Assembly (NCBI GenBank): GCA_034509755.1
Contig: CM067542.1
Coordinates: 21,581,001 to 21,645,000, forward strand
Direction: 5' to 3'
DNA length: 64,000 nucleotides
Source: Anisodus tanguticus
Taxonomy: Eukaryota > Streptophyta > Magnoliopsida > Solanales > Solanaceae
Shown here one piece after another: positions 1 through 12,700 of this stretch. Numbering within the stretch: the stretch's first letter is position 1; each line of letters starts with the position of its first letter. The notes beneath the pieces were generated by a model. The model did no database searches. It saw only the letters and a list, made by a program, of their open reading frames with translations, and had not been told where the DNA came from. A program made the position numbers and the translations under genes.

Positions 1-584
1 AAATAACCACTTTAGAGACTTATGCAATTCTTCCTTTTCAAACACCATATTTACTCAAACACCGTGGACCAATATCTCTTTTATTTCTCAACGAAATTTG
101 ACGATTCTTGACTCTACGGTCATCTACTCACTTAGTAGATTATGCATGTGAGAAGAGACAAAGCCTCCAACATGCGGAACACTAGTGTTTAATTCATTAA
201 ATATGGGTGGACGCACCTCCTCGCCAAAGGCAAATTTCCAACAATAGATACCATAAAATAACTCTTTTCTCGTTGATTTGAAGTCCACACTAATACATTC
301 TATGTAATTCATATGGTGCCCGTCAAATAACTTCTAAATTGTCCCTTCCACAACCGTACCCTGGACAAAAGCAATTATTAGAAGATCCAAAACATCTTCA
401 GAATTTGCAATTAGTCATTTTATAAACAAACTTTCATCTTGCCTTCAATTCCTCTTCGTCTGAGAACTACACTATATATACAAGGTCAAAATTAGTTTTT
501 ATGTATATAAAGTAGATGTTGAATCCCTTATTTTTTCCGTGTGTTTACCCCTTTATATTTTGAATCCCCTTAGTGAAAATTCTA
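1..584. other. Unassigned AT-rich sequence
   Basis: No gene, RNA or transposon is recognised here. The small open frames are short and match nothing I know. It may be intergenic DNA, or intron or 3' flank of the truncated LEA_2-like gene that points this way from 978. Confidence 0.4.
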
Positions 585-647
585 AGGGTCCGACCCTTCC
601 CTGGACCCCGCGCATAGCGGGAGGTTAGTGTGCCGGACTGTCCCTTT
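585..647 (+). mobile_element. Au SINE, 3' fragment
   Basis: About 60 bases match the 3' part of the Au SINE family: the cgacccttccctggaccccg block, then gcgcatagcgggag, a ttagtg stretch and a short T run. The same block ends the full-length Au copy at 16736-16918. The tRNA-derived head is missing, so this is a truncated copy. Confidence 0.7.
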
Positions 648-977
648 TTAGTTAAAATTATGGCTTCGACACTGCTAGAAAATCGGAAGCAAAATCTTGC
701 ATTGACATAGTTTCACTACTTACTACAGTTTATTTCCTTTTTCTTAATCCATGCATATCTATCTATACACAATAAACTTCCAATCCCGTTAGCCCAAACA
801 ACACTTTCTCCTCGCTAACACTGTTTCTAGATAATTGTAGCAAGCAGTAGTATTTCTCATTTCAGATATATCGTTTAGCAAGCAAGCTCAACATCTAAAC
901 TGATCAAATCCTTAAAAAATGATGGGAAAAAATATCAATTAAGTAATGCAATGGCGTCAGAGAGTTGAAGTTCATAC
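648..977. other. Unassigned spacer next to the LEA_2-like exon
   Basis: On the minus strand this follows a GT donor at 976-977 and would be intron or 3' flank of the LEA_2-like fragment. I looked for a following LEA_2 exon here and could not find one. Confidence 0.35.
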
Positions 978-1270
978 CTTTATGGGAATATCAAAGAGGA
1001 CCAAGCCAAGCTCACCATCAATCTGAGTTACAGTATCAAAAGTAATAGAACCCCTAGCCAAATCCTCAATCAATGGAATTATATCAGAGAAAACGCTAAC
1101 ATCAGTTAGCTCAAGCGTGGCATTGATATAGGAAGACGCCCTAGCCTTTATACGAGCATAATCGGATATGACATACCCCAGCTGCTTTCCACTGTACCCT
1201 ATAGAAATCAATACTGAACGAAAATTGACTCCTAACTTAGTAGGAGTCAAGGGCCTTAAGGGGAAATTGT
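978..1270 (-). pseudogene. LEA_2-type protein fragment (probable)
   Basis: A minus-strand open stretch of about 95 residues resembles the LEA_2 domain of plant LEA hydroxyproline-rich (NDR1/HIN1-like) proteins. Visible segments are GYSGKQLGYVISDYARIKAR and SITFDTVTQIDGELGLVLFD. Proteins of this class usually have one N-terminal membrane segment followed by this beta-rich domain. The piece ends at a good splice donor (AAAG then GTATGA at 977 downwards), so it was an internal exon. Its 5' side stops abruptly where the oppositely oriented alpha-galactosidase relic begins at about 1283. There is no start codon of its own and no membrane segment, so I read it as a truncated gene fragment. The family assignment is from memory of the fold pattern and is moderate. 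Confidence 0.5.
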
Positions 1271-1282
1271 AGCCCGACTTAG

Positions 1283-2232
1283 ATATGCTACCACTTGGAT
1301 GGCTAACAGATCCAGGTCCAGATGATGGTCCACACAGAAATTGCAATCTTAGTCTGGATGAGCAATGTACTCAGGTGACTCTATGGTCCGTGGTCAGGTC
1401 CCCTCTCATCTTTGGTGGAGATATGAGAAAGCTTGATGATATTACATTCAGTCTTCTTATGAATCCTACCATGTTGAAGATTAACTGGTTTAGCTTTAAC
1501 AACATGGAGTTTCATTATATTACAGGTTCTTTAAGTTCATCTGGAAAACATGGCTTGACTCACCATTCCGAGGATGAAGAAAAACTAAATGCGTTGGAGA
1601 CGAGACAGGAGCTGCAGAGATGTAAAGGCAACTGGCTGGTCTACTAAAGTTCTTGACTATCTAGAGAAAGTGTGCTGGGAAGAGATTTCAAATAAACGCA
1701 AGGCACCTTTTTTTCTATACAAGAGAGAAGCACTTTGAGCATCAGAAGGGGAGATGGTATATAAGCACCAAAATCACGGGAATCTTCATTTATTGGTAAC
1801 AGAGAACAAAATATTGTTTTGGTGCATCTTCAAATAGAAAGCTTACAGCCAAAGAGTTGAGCGGAGGTCCATTTTCACGGTGCAGATCACATGCCACCAG
1901 ATCTGGGAGTTGAACTACAATGGAACCCTCCTGAATAGGTATTCTGGTCTTCGTGCTACCATGGATATTGTCAAAGCTTCTTCTGGTGGAGTTAGGTCCT
2001 GGCTTGCAACTGGAAGGAGAGGAGAAATCTACTTGGCTTTTTTTAATTTGAAAACCAGGTGACAAAAATGTCAGCAAAGATATCAGACATAGCCAAGGCA
2101 ATTCATGCTAAAAGCTCAAAGTGCACAGGCAGAGAAGTATGGAGTGCCAACAATCTTGGAGCCATAAAGGATTCAATATCTATGTCAGTAAATGCTCACG
2201 GATGTGCACTGTTTGTCTTGAACTGCAAATAA
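1283..2232 (+). pseudogene. GH27 alpha-galactosidase-like pseudogene, C-terminal half
   Basis: This plus-strand relic matches the C-terminal half of plant GH27 enzymes of the At3g26380 type, which release terminal galactose or arabinopyranose from cell-wall glycans. The first block reads LPLGWLTDPGPDDGPHRNCN, then TLWSVVRSPLIFGGDMRKLD, both typical of this group. A later block contains GGVRSWLATGRRGEIYLAFF from the beta-sandwich domain. The protein end is recognisable at 2185-2232 as AHGCALFVLNCK followed by TAA. Between these blocks the frame is broken by several stops and frame changes (for example TAA at about 1646). The catalytic barrel N-terminus is absent from the window. It abuts the LEA_2-like fragment on the opposite strand. 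Confidence 0.8.
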
Positions 2233-3565
2233 TACACTAAAGAAAGTTCTACATCAAGTCCACGATGTACATTTCATCTTTTGTACAACTTCAGCGTGTT
2301 TGACTATATACTAAGGCGATTTCTGACTGAGACTGACGAACAGTTAAATTTCTTCTGCAAGTAATAAAATTTACGGGGGAAATGCCAGTCAAGAAAAAGA
2401 CATGTAATCCAAAAGCATCAGGTGATTTGTCGAATTCGTATCTTAGTAGGTGTAACTAAAGAGAAACTATACCAATCAAAATCCACCATGCCATAACATC
2501 AGCATAAATATTGTATAGTACTTGAAAACAGGATATGATTAACAAAACCTAGTCACTTCCAGATGCTATGGTCTATAAAGTATCAGCAAATGGTCAGGAA
2601 CTAAAATAAAGCTTAAAGAGAGAATCCTTACATGAGAACATGGGAAAAAGATTCAAACACTTGCTTCAGACTATTGGAGAAGGATTTTCTCCTAGGAATT
2701 AGCATTCAGCTCTTGATATATGGGTGATCAGGAAGAACAAAGACAGGCCCAAGACACACAATTTCTCACACCAAACATTGCTAGACACTTTTCGTGCACC
2801 TAGGGAAATGATTTTTCACTTCTTCACGGATATTCAAGTCACGAGCCTTCAGTTCAATTAAATGAGGAGCATTTCGAATAGAAGACTCCAAGAAATTAGC
2901 AGGGACTTATGGTTTATTAGTGGTTTTCACCTTAACTAAATCATACAGCTAAGTGTTAAAAGGCAAACCTGTTAAGGCAAATATCCCACCAAAATTGCAC
3001 AGAGGCGAGTGATAAATTTCAGAAAACTGTGACGTTCTTCTCTGATGGTAATTGGTGACAAATCAGATAAGAAGTATACAGCTGCATATAGTGGCAAAAG
3101 ACACTCAATGAACAATTAAATACAACAAGAAGAAAAGGAAGAAGGATAACGGTGACTCACCTGACCATGTCCGTTCAAATTCATGGATGGGAGAAAATTA
3201 CTCTGTTACAGAAAATTGATTAGTCGGTAAAACTTCTTTTGATATATGTCTATACTCAGTTGGAACAACCTACATGACAAAAAATCCGAACGCCAAATAT
3301 GGAAGCACGAGAGCACATCCAAAAGAAAAAAAATCATTGTGACTCAACAGTTATCTTCCCAAGAGATTCACAAGGAAATCCAATTAAACCAACTCATACA
3401 TGTTTCAACTAATGTTCCTTGTCAACACTGTTAGATTGCATGAACCGTCTCATCTAAGTCTAATCTTGTTATAAAGGATGTATACCTATTTCAAGTCTAC
3501 AACACGCTTCAGAGAGGCAAAACTTCCTATTATATACACTTACAAAGTTATGCCTTAAGATACAA
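2233..3565. other. Unassigned intergenic sequence
   Basis: No gene, RNA or transposon with recognisable features. The open frame at 3246-3434 has no family resemblance and unremarkable composition, so it is not called. Confidence 0.4.
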
Positions 3566-3569
3566 AGTA

Positions 3570-4014
3570 TAGCAGTTTCTATCGGATTATGCAAACCTTT
3601 GGCATCTCATGAAACTTGGTAAATTTATGTAATTTATACCAAGAGGCACAGTCTTAAAACTTGTGCATTGAATTTATACTTAATCCGGCATAGTTTTTTG
3701 TTTTATGAAACTGAACTTATGCCTATTCCGGCATATTGTATGAATGAAGTTATTTTGTAAGTTTGCCTTATGGCATAACTTTAGAATACAAACTTAAACA
3801 ACCTATGCCTTATGGCATAACTTTAGAATACAAACTTAAAAACATATGCCTTAAGGCATAACTTTAAAATCCAGGTATAGCAGTTTCTGTCGGATTATGC
3901 AAACCTTTGGCATCTCATGAAACTTGGTAAATTTATATAATTTATACCGAGAGACACAGTCTTAAAACCTATGCATTGAACTAAGTCTATTCCGGCATAG
4001 TTTTTTGTTTTATG
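3570..4014. repeat. Direct repeat pair with a nested 45-bp tandem array
   Basis: Two copies of a roughly 140-bp unit lie at about 3570-3712 and 3877-4014. Both contain agcagtttct, cggattatgcaaacctttgg and catctcatgaaacttggtaa. Between them, at about 3760-3870, a shorter unit built on atgccttatggcataacttt is repeated about three times. No coding function is visible. Confidence 0.75.
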
Positions 4015-4035
4015 AAAAGTGGATCATTGTTTTAT

Positions 4036-4136
4036 GAAAAGTGGATCATAAGAACAACAATAATAACATATCCAATATAATTCCATAGGTGTGATCTGGG
4101 GAGGGTAGAGCATACACATATCTCACCCTTACCACA
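4036..4136 (-). mobile_element. TS SINE 3' end, degenerate
   Basis: Read on the minus strand this is the 3' part of a TS SINE: ggtaagggtgaga, a ctctaccctccccagatc block, a diverged tgggattatac-like stretch and a terminal run of ttg/ttatt units. The tRNA-derived head is missing. It abuts the RTE fragment to its right. Confidence 0.6.
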
Positions 4137-4149
4137 AGAAGCATAGATG

Positions 4150-4900
4150 TTTATTTTCAATAGACCCTTGGCTCAAAAAAAGCAAATCAAAGTCGTCCGA
4201 AAAAGAAGTAATTGAAGAAAAAAAGTCACAACAAAATACTAAATAAAGCATGACAAAGATATGAAAAAGTGATAATAACGTAACTATCACTAAATCATAC
4301 GACCATCGAAGTGCAAGACACAACCTATAATAACATAAATCAAAGGACAAGACGCCACAGGAGTAATACAAAGTGTGATTACGCTCAACTACCTACTAGC
4401 CTTCTACCATGACCGTGTCCTCCATGATCCCCTATATACGGTCATGTCCTCGGTAAATTGTAACTGCGTCCATGTTCTGCCTAATCATCTCTCCCTAATA
4501 CTTATTCGGCCTACCTCTGCTTCTTATGGAACAATCCATAGCCAATCTCACACCTCCGCACATGACATCTGTGCATCTCTTCTTCACATGTCTGAATCAT
4601 CTCAGCCTCGCTTCACTCATCTTGTCCTCCACCGAGGCTACCCTACATTGTTCCAGATATCTTCATTTCTGATCCTATCTCTCCTTTTATGCTCACACAT
4701 CCACCGCAACAAATCTTATTTATGCCACCTTCATCTTCTGAACATGAGAATTATTGACTGATCAATCTCCCCATTATCTTGAATAATACACTCAATATAC
4801 TTAAAACTTTCTATCTTTTGAATGACTTGAGTATCAAAACTCACTTCAACGCCATCCTCATGCGCTGCTTCACTGAACTTGTTCTCCAAGAATTCTGCCA
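4150..4900 (-). pseudogene. RTE-type non-LTR retrotransposon (LINE) fragment
   Basis: On the minus strand, translations from about 4898 downwards match the C-terminal end of plant RTE LINE reverse transcriptases. They include LAEFLENKFSEAAHEDGVEV, then FKYIECIIQDNGEIDQ. After an internal deletion comes RWMCEHKRRDRIRNEDI, the domain in which intact copies carry the RWMCGHTRRDKIRNE pattern. Many stops and an internal deletion show that it is dead. The plus-strand open frame at 4375-4761 is a shadow of this element. No 5' endonuclease domain is present. Confidence 0.75.
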
Positions 4901-6736
4901 ACAAAAAGTAAATTTAACTTTAAAAAATAAGATTAGGACCTAGAAGTAGTTAATTGAAAAGTTTAATATTAAATTAATTTTTTTTGTGAAGACTATAAAG
5001 CCCCTTAGTTGTCCATTATATATATACTAGTCTATGAAAGTCCATGCTGAGCCCGAGCCGGAAATCAAAATAAATATCTTCATAATGGTTTTAATTGAAA
5101 AATAATTTGTATTACTTTTTTTGGCATAACTTTTTTAGGATGATTGCTGCTTATTAAATATTACTTATTAATTACTTAAGTTTTTTTATCACATTATTAG
5201 ATAATTTCTTAAAAGCATTATTTATAAGACAACATTTTTGCTAGGGAATAAGCAGATATTAAAGGAACAAAGATGACTTGATATTTAGTAACATAATTTG
5301 AAGTATGCAAAATGATTTCAAATAGACTATAATCATAAATTAAAAAAGACATCTTAATATTTTATGAACTTGTGAGCATATAATTTTCAATTCAAGGTAG
5401 AAATAGATTGTTTTGATATTTATTGATTAACTACTCATAATTTCATATGACAACGGTTTATGCTGGAAATATATGATGATTGAAGTCTAGGTTTAGCTCA
5501 AATTTAAAAAAAACATTAAAATAAAATTCAAGAATTAATTTAGTTTGTCATTGACTCATTGATGCTTTATTCTTAAAGTGAAATCCCCTTACCCAACGAA
5601 TTAAGGATTATATGATTTCTAACAAATTAAATTGTTTGTGAAAAAAAAAAAGAATGCCTTTATTTCTACAGTATGTCACAACTAGCAGTATTTAATAAAT
5701 GTGCGATCGAGGGGCTGATCACTTGGTAAGCACCTTTCCTTTTTCCTCCTTTCTACTCCCATTTAATTAGGCAAATTGAATAAAAATTAAAGATTCTTTT
5801 TCTTTTATTTTCCAAGATTCTAATCTATTAATTCTTAAAAATATTGAAATTTATTTCTAATGTATAATTATGTTAAATCATTAAACCTAAATTTGTATTT
5901 TTAAAATATTTTTTTATTCAAAAGATCAAGAGAATTTTAATGGTAATTCTAAAATTACTAAAAAACACTAATATACTAAGTGCTCTTTTAGTATCAAAAT
6001 GAGTTCTTCAAAGCTATTACTTATTATTATCACCATTTTAGATTGTCTTTGTGCATAGCTATTTTTATTAAATGATATTATCACCACATAATTTGAAAAA
6101 CTTTTAAAGGGATCAAGGTTATTATATTTATCAAATTGAATATGGTAACCTAAGTAAAAAAGAAATAAAGTAGGGGCAAAAGTAAAACAGAGAAAAAGTT
6201 AATCTAAGGGGCTATGTATTACTAAAAAGAATTTGAAAGTATGTTGATTTATTGAAAATATACTTTGGTATATGAAGTAATAAATAGCAAATATAAGAAC
6301 ATAGTTAGAAGAGCAAACTCTTTAGTTGACAAGCTAACCATATAGTTAGAATGTAACTAAGGACTAAAAAACTCTTTGCTTTGTCTCTTAAACATTGTGT
6401 TTCCTTTATCTCAAAGATTATCATTATTTTCTTTATTAGTTTGTTTCAAAAAAATAACACATTTCTATATTTAAAAATAATTTATTTTTATAAGATAATT
6501 TACCGCCACACGAATATCTAAAACTTATTTTAGACCACACATTTTTTTTTTTTAAAACTCTATGATAAATTAAACTAAAAAAATCTTTTTTGGGACGGAA
6601 GATGCAATATACACAAGTAAAAGGGAAGGGAAGGAGTAATTGAAAAGGTTGTAATTCAGCTAATCTTCACACTCTTCAGAGACCCATTAAGCGGACCTCA
6701 TCTCTCACGAAGCTAACTTCCTTTCATCATCAAAGA
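4901..6736. other. Intergenic region including the APC7 promoter and 5' leader
   Basis: Very AT-rich sequence upstream of the APC7 start codon. I see no coding exon. The last 100 bases carry a purine-rich, GC-richer stretch and presumably hold the transcription start and 5' UTR. No confident TATA box or named cis element is assigned. Confidence 0.5.
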
Positions 6737-9700
6737 ATGGACGTTCCGAAAGACTACATGACTACTCTATTGGATCATGGCTTGTTCGCTTCTGCTCAAA
6801 TGCTCGTAATTATTTTCTATATACCCCTTTAGGGTTTTAATTTCACCTTCTTATCTATCATTCCATTGTTTTTTTTTGAGTTTATGCATAGACTTTACTG
6901 CCTCAATTATCCTTGAATTTCACTTCTGGTCAAATTCTAGTAATTTACTGACCATGACGGCTATGAATTCATCGTTTTAATTTTCTGCGTAGATGACGTC
7001 GATTTTGTTTCTTTGGTGATTGAAATTTACCTCTTCTCAGATGCCACTTGCTGACATGAAAGTTTTACTTTCATTATTTTAGCTATCCTTATCTTAATTT
7101 TGTTTTACTTTGGTTATTGAAATGTGTATTTGCTCCAATGTTAATTTTACTAGCCATATCTGTTTCAATTTCACTATTTTAGGTATCAATTTTGCTTATA
7201 ATTTATAGATGTAATTTAATACGTAAGTAATATTGATTTTTGTTTCTTTGGTGATTGCAATCTAGGGATGTTTTCTTGTTTCATCGTCTTCCATAAGTCT
7301 TGAAACAAGTCCGCACCTCAAGGCTGAAAATTTGGTTTGTTTCTCTTCTCACTATCTATTTATCTTTAGAACAGATTTGGAATTAAAAAAAGAAGAAGAG
7401 ATGTTTGGTTCAGCTAGGCCTTGATGTTGTATTTTATGATTTTGATTTGTTGATTGGGACTGGATAGAGCAGAATGGATGCAAAAGATTTATATAGCAAG
7501 CCCTGACTAGTTGATTCGTGATCTCTGTCATTTGTTATTCAGGTGCTTCTTGGCGATGCTTTATTTCGGGAGAAAGAGTACAGGAGAGCTATTGTAAGAT
7601 AATTTGGTTTAATATAGATGAATCAAAATGTTTTTATTGGTGTTATATATTGTTATGCCGTATTAGATTTTATATTGTTTATACGTGTTTCTACGATTTA
7701 ATTGTTAATAATGGGTACATTTTTATATGTATGGTCCTAAGATTGATTAGAGAGTGTCAGTTAAACTATTTGGTTTACTAATTTGCTAGCACGCATACAA
7801 GCAAGCATTGCACTGCCACAGAATAATTCCTAAGCAAAATGCATCAGCAGTTAGAAGTTCACTGTCTGCATCAACCAGGTCATCATCGCCAAATTCTTTC
7901 AACATTTCAACGATTAATGAGAATGAGGTATATTGGCTTATAAGATTGTTGGAAATGTTGAACTCACCATGACGCTACTGAGGGTCTTTTGCTCCTTTTA
8001 TTTTTTCATCTTCATAATAGGTGAAGTTCAAAATTGCATCATCGCATTGTGCGCTCAATGAGAATAGAGCAGCTCTTCTCGAGGTTAGTCATCTTTATGG
8101 CTCTATCTTGGCGTAGACAGTTTTAGTATGTTGGGTAGGTACAAATTTGTGATGAAAAAGGAAAGATGTTCTTTTCATGGTAATTCTTAAATGTTGATAG
8201 GTAGTTTTGTAATATTGTTTCTCTGCATAGCTAAATATAGACATTTAACTCCACCTATGTCTATAACATCTGCCTTGGAGAAAATTTTCAGTTGCAAACA
8301 CTATGTCTTTTTTCCATAATGTGGCAGATGGAGGGAATCCCAAGCAAAGCAAGAAATTTGCAGATGAATCTCATGATGGGAAAACTTTACCGAAATTCAA
8401 GACATACCCGTGCAGCCATTACGTGCTATAAAGAGTGTTTAAGGTCTTTTGTCTTTTCATTTTCTAGAAATTGCCTGTGATAGTGTATATGCATTTTCTT
8501 ATTTATTTTTCCTTCTCTGAAACAGCCTCTCTACCTTCTTAGGGTAGGGGTAAGGCTGCGTACACACCATCCGCCCCATACCCACTTGTGGGATTACACT
8601 GGGTATGTTGTTGGATGTTTTTCTTAGTTTCTCCTTCTACTTTTTTAGTCTTTGACATTTCCAGTAAAGAAAAGAATACACTGAACATTTTTTGATGCTC
8701 TTTCTCTTTGTAGTAATTTTGCTTTTAGCCTTCTTTTTCCTTCTAGCGTCTGTCCTTGTTCAGTACCCTACCATTTTATAGATCAACCTGCAGAAGGAGT
8801 GAGCAATCTGAAGTGTCACAAGTTATTGGTTGCATTAGTTAGACATCTCATTCTTATCCATCCTACTGTTGTTACTTTCCTGTTATTCACAGGCATTGCC
8901 CTTACATCATTGAGGCCATCATAGCTTTGGCAGAATTGGGTGTTGCAGCTAAGGATATTATTTCATTGTTTCCACAGGTTTGTTTTACAAGATTTTCAGT
9001 ATATATCTTCGCTATCCTCTCTGTTAAAGAGATGTTAGTTACAAACTTTGCTTACAAACATTGGACAGTGTTGTTAAGGCTTGGTCATAACAAAAAATGT
9101 TCAATAAGAATTAGCAATGCATTTCATTTAGTTTTAGTTTCTTAATGCCTAAAGTTGTGCATCTGAAAATTTCCCCTCTTATATCCAAATCTTTTTTTTG
9201 ATTTCCCATCCGGTGTCTGGTACCTGCATTGGGGCCCGACTGAGTCCGGAATTGGGGGGGGGGGGGTGAAGCACTCCCTAACAAAGGTGACTCCGTGGGA
9301 CTCGAACACGAGACCTTTGGTTAAGGATGAGGGAGTACTTACCACTCCACCACAACCCTTGTTGGTTCTTATATCCAAATCCAATTGTGTAAGTGATTAG
9401 TATTCATCCTTTTTGTCCATCTTCTAGTTTTAGCTTCAAATATGAAGATTCAAATTGTGGTCTTCCTATGCGGCTGACAATGCTATAGGTTGTGGTATCA
9501 CGTGGTTAAATTAGTGAAGGGAGAAAGAAATGACTCTTCTTTGATCATGACTTTCATCTAATGTAGTTTGTCATAACATCAAGGGTATCAAAAGCTAAGT
9601 TGAACAACCATAGCAGCCAGAGTCGTCTACACATCTTTGCTATGCCATACAGCTGCTGCAGCGTGTTATGAACATTTAATTTTGTGCTTTAATTGCATAG

Positions 9701-12700
9701 AGGATAATCTTCTGATAAAGTCGGAACACCCTTTATATTACTTTGGAAGAAAGGCAGTGCTCAGTTGTATCTAAGGGAAAGCTACATTTGGACACCTGAG
9801 TATTAAATAATTTCTTAAACATCCCCCCCATAGTGTCAAGAATTAAAATTACTTTGGTGCAGCTTAGAAGATGTATACGAGGAGCGTAGAATGGTAGAAA
9901 TCATCGGATTATTACAACAGGAATATACCTCTTTCTTTTGGTCTTGTTTTGGACGGGTTGAAGAACCTGACTTGGAGGGTATTACCCCTCTCTTATTAAC
10001 TGTCCAAGGAGGAGGAAAACCCACTTGTAACCTTCCATTTTTATTTTCACTATCCAAACCCTGCAGAATTTCTCTTGCGAGAGTCAGAGACCTGGGGAGC
10101 TAATGGTAAATAGTAATGTGAACCATATACTGCTTTTATTATCTTGCTTGAAATTTCCATTTCATGAGTGTAATTAATAAGATGGACTTTTGGGCAGAAT
10201 TCCTAACATGTTTCAGAGCAATAATAGTATAACACTACACCATTTTGCTTACGTTTGATATCATTGCAGACGCCAACTCGTGGTGCAAGATCTACTTTTG
10301 ATCATTTTGATTCAAGTCGTTGGTTACAGGTGAGTGAACAATTTGTATGGTTTAGCTTGCTTTCACTAAATAGACTTAGCTGTCTTTGTTAATCCCATTT
10401 GAATTTTTTACTTTTGTGCTGCATTTTGTGTTTTATATTTGGATGTCCTCACATGATTTCAATTACAACTAGTTATTGGGTTGTTCGGTTTCATGAGTGA
10501 AGAATTTTCTTTTTTGTTTCTTACCAATCCCATTGCTAGTTACTTTCTCGTTGTGCTAGTGTTTCGTGGAGGACACTGGAGTGATTTCTCAGTTTGTTTC
10601 CCAAAATACAAAACCAAAGCTAAACCAGACCAGGTTGTTTTTGGTATAACCCCACATAAGAGTGAGGGAACTAATGACAATTATAGGTTTTTATCTCTCA
10701 TGCTTGCTATGTGGGGTCGAAGCCCATTGCTACGGTTAGTCAGTGACAACTTTATATAGAAGAATGACATGGGTAATCACGAACGCGCTATCTTGCAAAA
10801 TATTTTGACTCATTGAACGGGATACCATTCTGATGTGAATGTACTACCGTAGAAGATATCCTTAGTACTTACTCATGAGTTGATAGATCAGGTGGTGCCA
10901 AAAGTTGATAAATCAGGTGGTGCCAAACTTGTGACAAGACATGAAAACCCTAACTTAGGTTTTCTATGTGGTAAAAACAACTCTAATTTGCAACCAATGG
11001 TGTGACCTAGCGGTCAATGAAGCGGTACAAATCTAATCTTGTAAACTAGGGTTCAAATCCTAGTAGAGACAAAAAAAATACTCCTCCCTCCGTTTTCAAT
11101 TTATGTGGACCTATTTGACTGGGCACAGAATGTAAGAAAAAATAAGGACTTTTGAAACTTGTGGTCCTAAACATGCCATAACATTTGGGTCGCTATAAAA
11201 GTTTATCATTAAGGGTAAAATGAGAAGTTTAAGTTAAATTATATTCAAATTTAGAACGTTCTTTTCGAAACTGACTGAAAAGGAAATAGGGTCACATACA
11301 TTGGAAAGGACAAAGTTACCCGGCACATGTGCTGGTGGAAGGTAGCAGGTACTCAGTGAAATTGTTGATATGCGTGTAAGATGGCACGGACGCCACCATG
11401 GTCAAAAAAATAAAAAGAAAAGAAAAGCTAGTTGAGCTGGATATGAAATTATTTATGTACAATTGAAAAGCCTCCAATCAATGTGCGATCCAAGAAAGTA
11501 TTGTGCTTAAGATATCCAATCTTTGCATATCTCCATATATTGGCAAGATGTAGATAGAACACTATAATAGCAAAGTTGGATAGAGCCAGCAGGTGTTTAC
11601 TTCTTCAACAAAAATACTCTTATGACATATATATAATAAAGTTACAAACTTAGAAGTAATTCCTGATATAAAAAGGTTACAAACTTAATTAAGAAATGGT
11701 CAACACGCAAGTTCTTAACAACTGATAAGGCGACTCGTTTGCACCAATTCATGCATAGGAATAGGCAAAAATCAAATAAAAAGAATTAAGTGACTTTAAT
11801 TGGAAAATTTAAGGAAAATAACCATTTTTCAGTTAGGGGAGGTAGATGGCCTTATGCTGAGGGATGGTCCGGGAAAAGAAGAGAAATGGGGAAAGAGGTA
11901 AAATCTGAGATCCCTTATCATGTTGGCTTTTGTTTCCATTTTCTTATCATTTTGAAACCAACTTGGTTTAAATTCCTCATGGTTTGCATACGTCCTTCAG
12001 TATTTGAACTTGTCAACTATAAGTGCCAACTCTCGTGCATCTAAATAGGCATTGCTGTTTAAGATCTGGTGTGAAGCATATCTGCCAATGTTCACTTTAT
12101 TGCAATCTTTAAGTATTTAAATATCATTTATAATGTCTATATAATGTCCAATTACTCTCTTCCTCCTGTGCAGCGTTATGTTGAAGCCCAATGTTGTATT
12201 GCTTCAAATGATTATAAAGGTGACAAGCTTTTCCTAATTTGGAATGTGCCAGTTTGACTGTTTTGGCTTATTGTTGCAGTCATGCCGTGTCCTTTGATAC
12301 AATTTCTTCTGATTGCTTTGGTTTGACAAGATGAACATTCCATTTGAATATTTTATCCTATTTATGCTTTCAAAAATCACTGGGTTTGTTGTTGTTTTTT
12401 GCTTTCTAATTTCATGGCTATGTTTGTCACTGGAAAGAAGTGAGATACTGTTTCTAACACGTCTCAAAAGGATTTTTATTGAAGAAAAATATGTTTATGA
12501 TGGTGTCACTTTTCATGGTGAAATCTTGATGGATTGTCTTTCTTTCTTATTTTTTAATAGAGAATTTAGAATATATGAAAAAAGAATGGTTTATCTGCAT
12601 GTAAATGAGATGTGCAAAAGCTAAAACAAGCAGATTCAGAAGTATTGTGTTGACAATAGTAATGTATCTATAAAAACTACAATGAACTAGTTTCATTAGG

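Noticed and set aside
4375..4761. 128-residue plus-strand open frame
   Set aside because: It is the shadow of an RTE LINE fragment read on the wrong strand.
10996..11072. Possible tRNA gene (A- and B-box-like blocks), also near 16745 and 9330
   Set aside because: The boxes belong to SINE heads. No complete cloverleaf with anticodon arm is visible.
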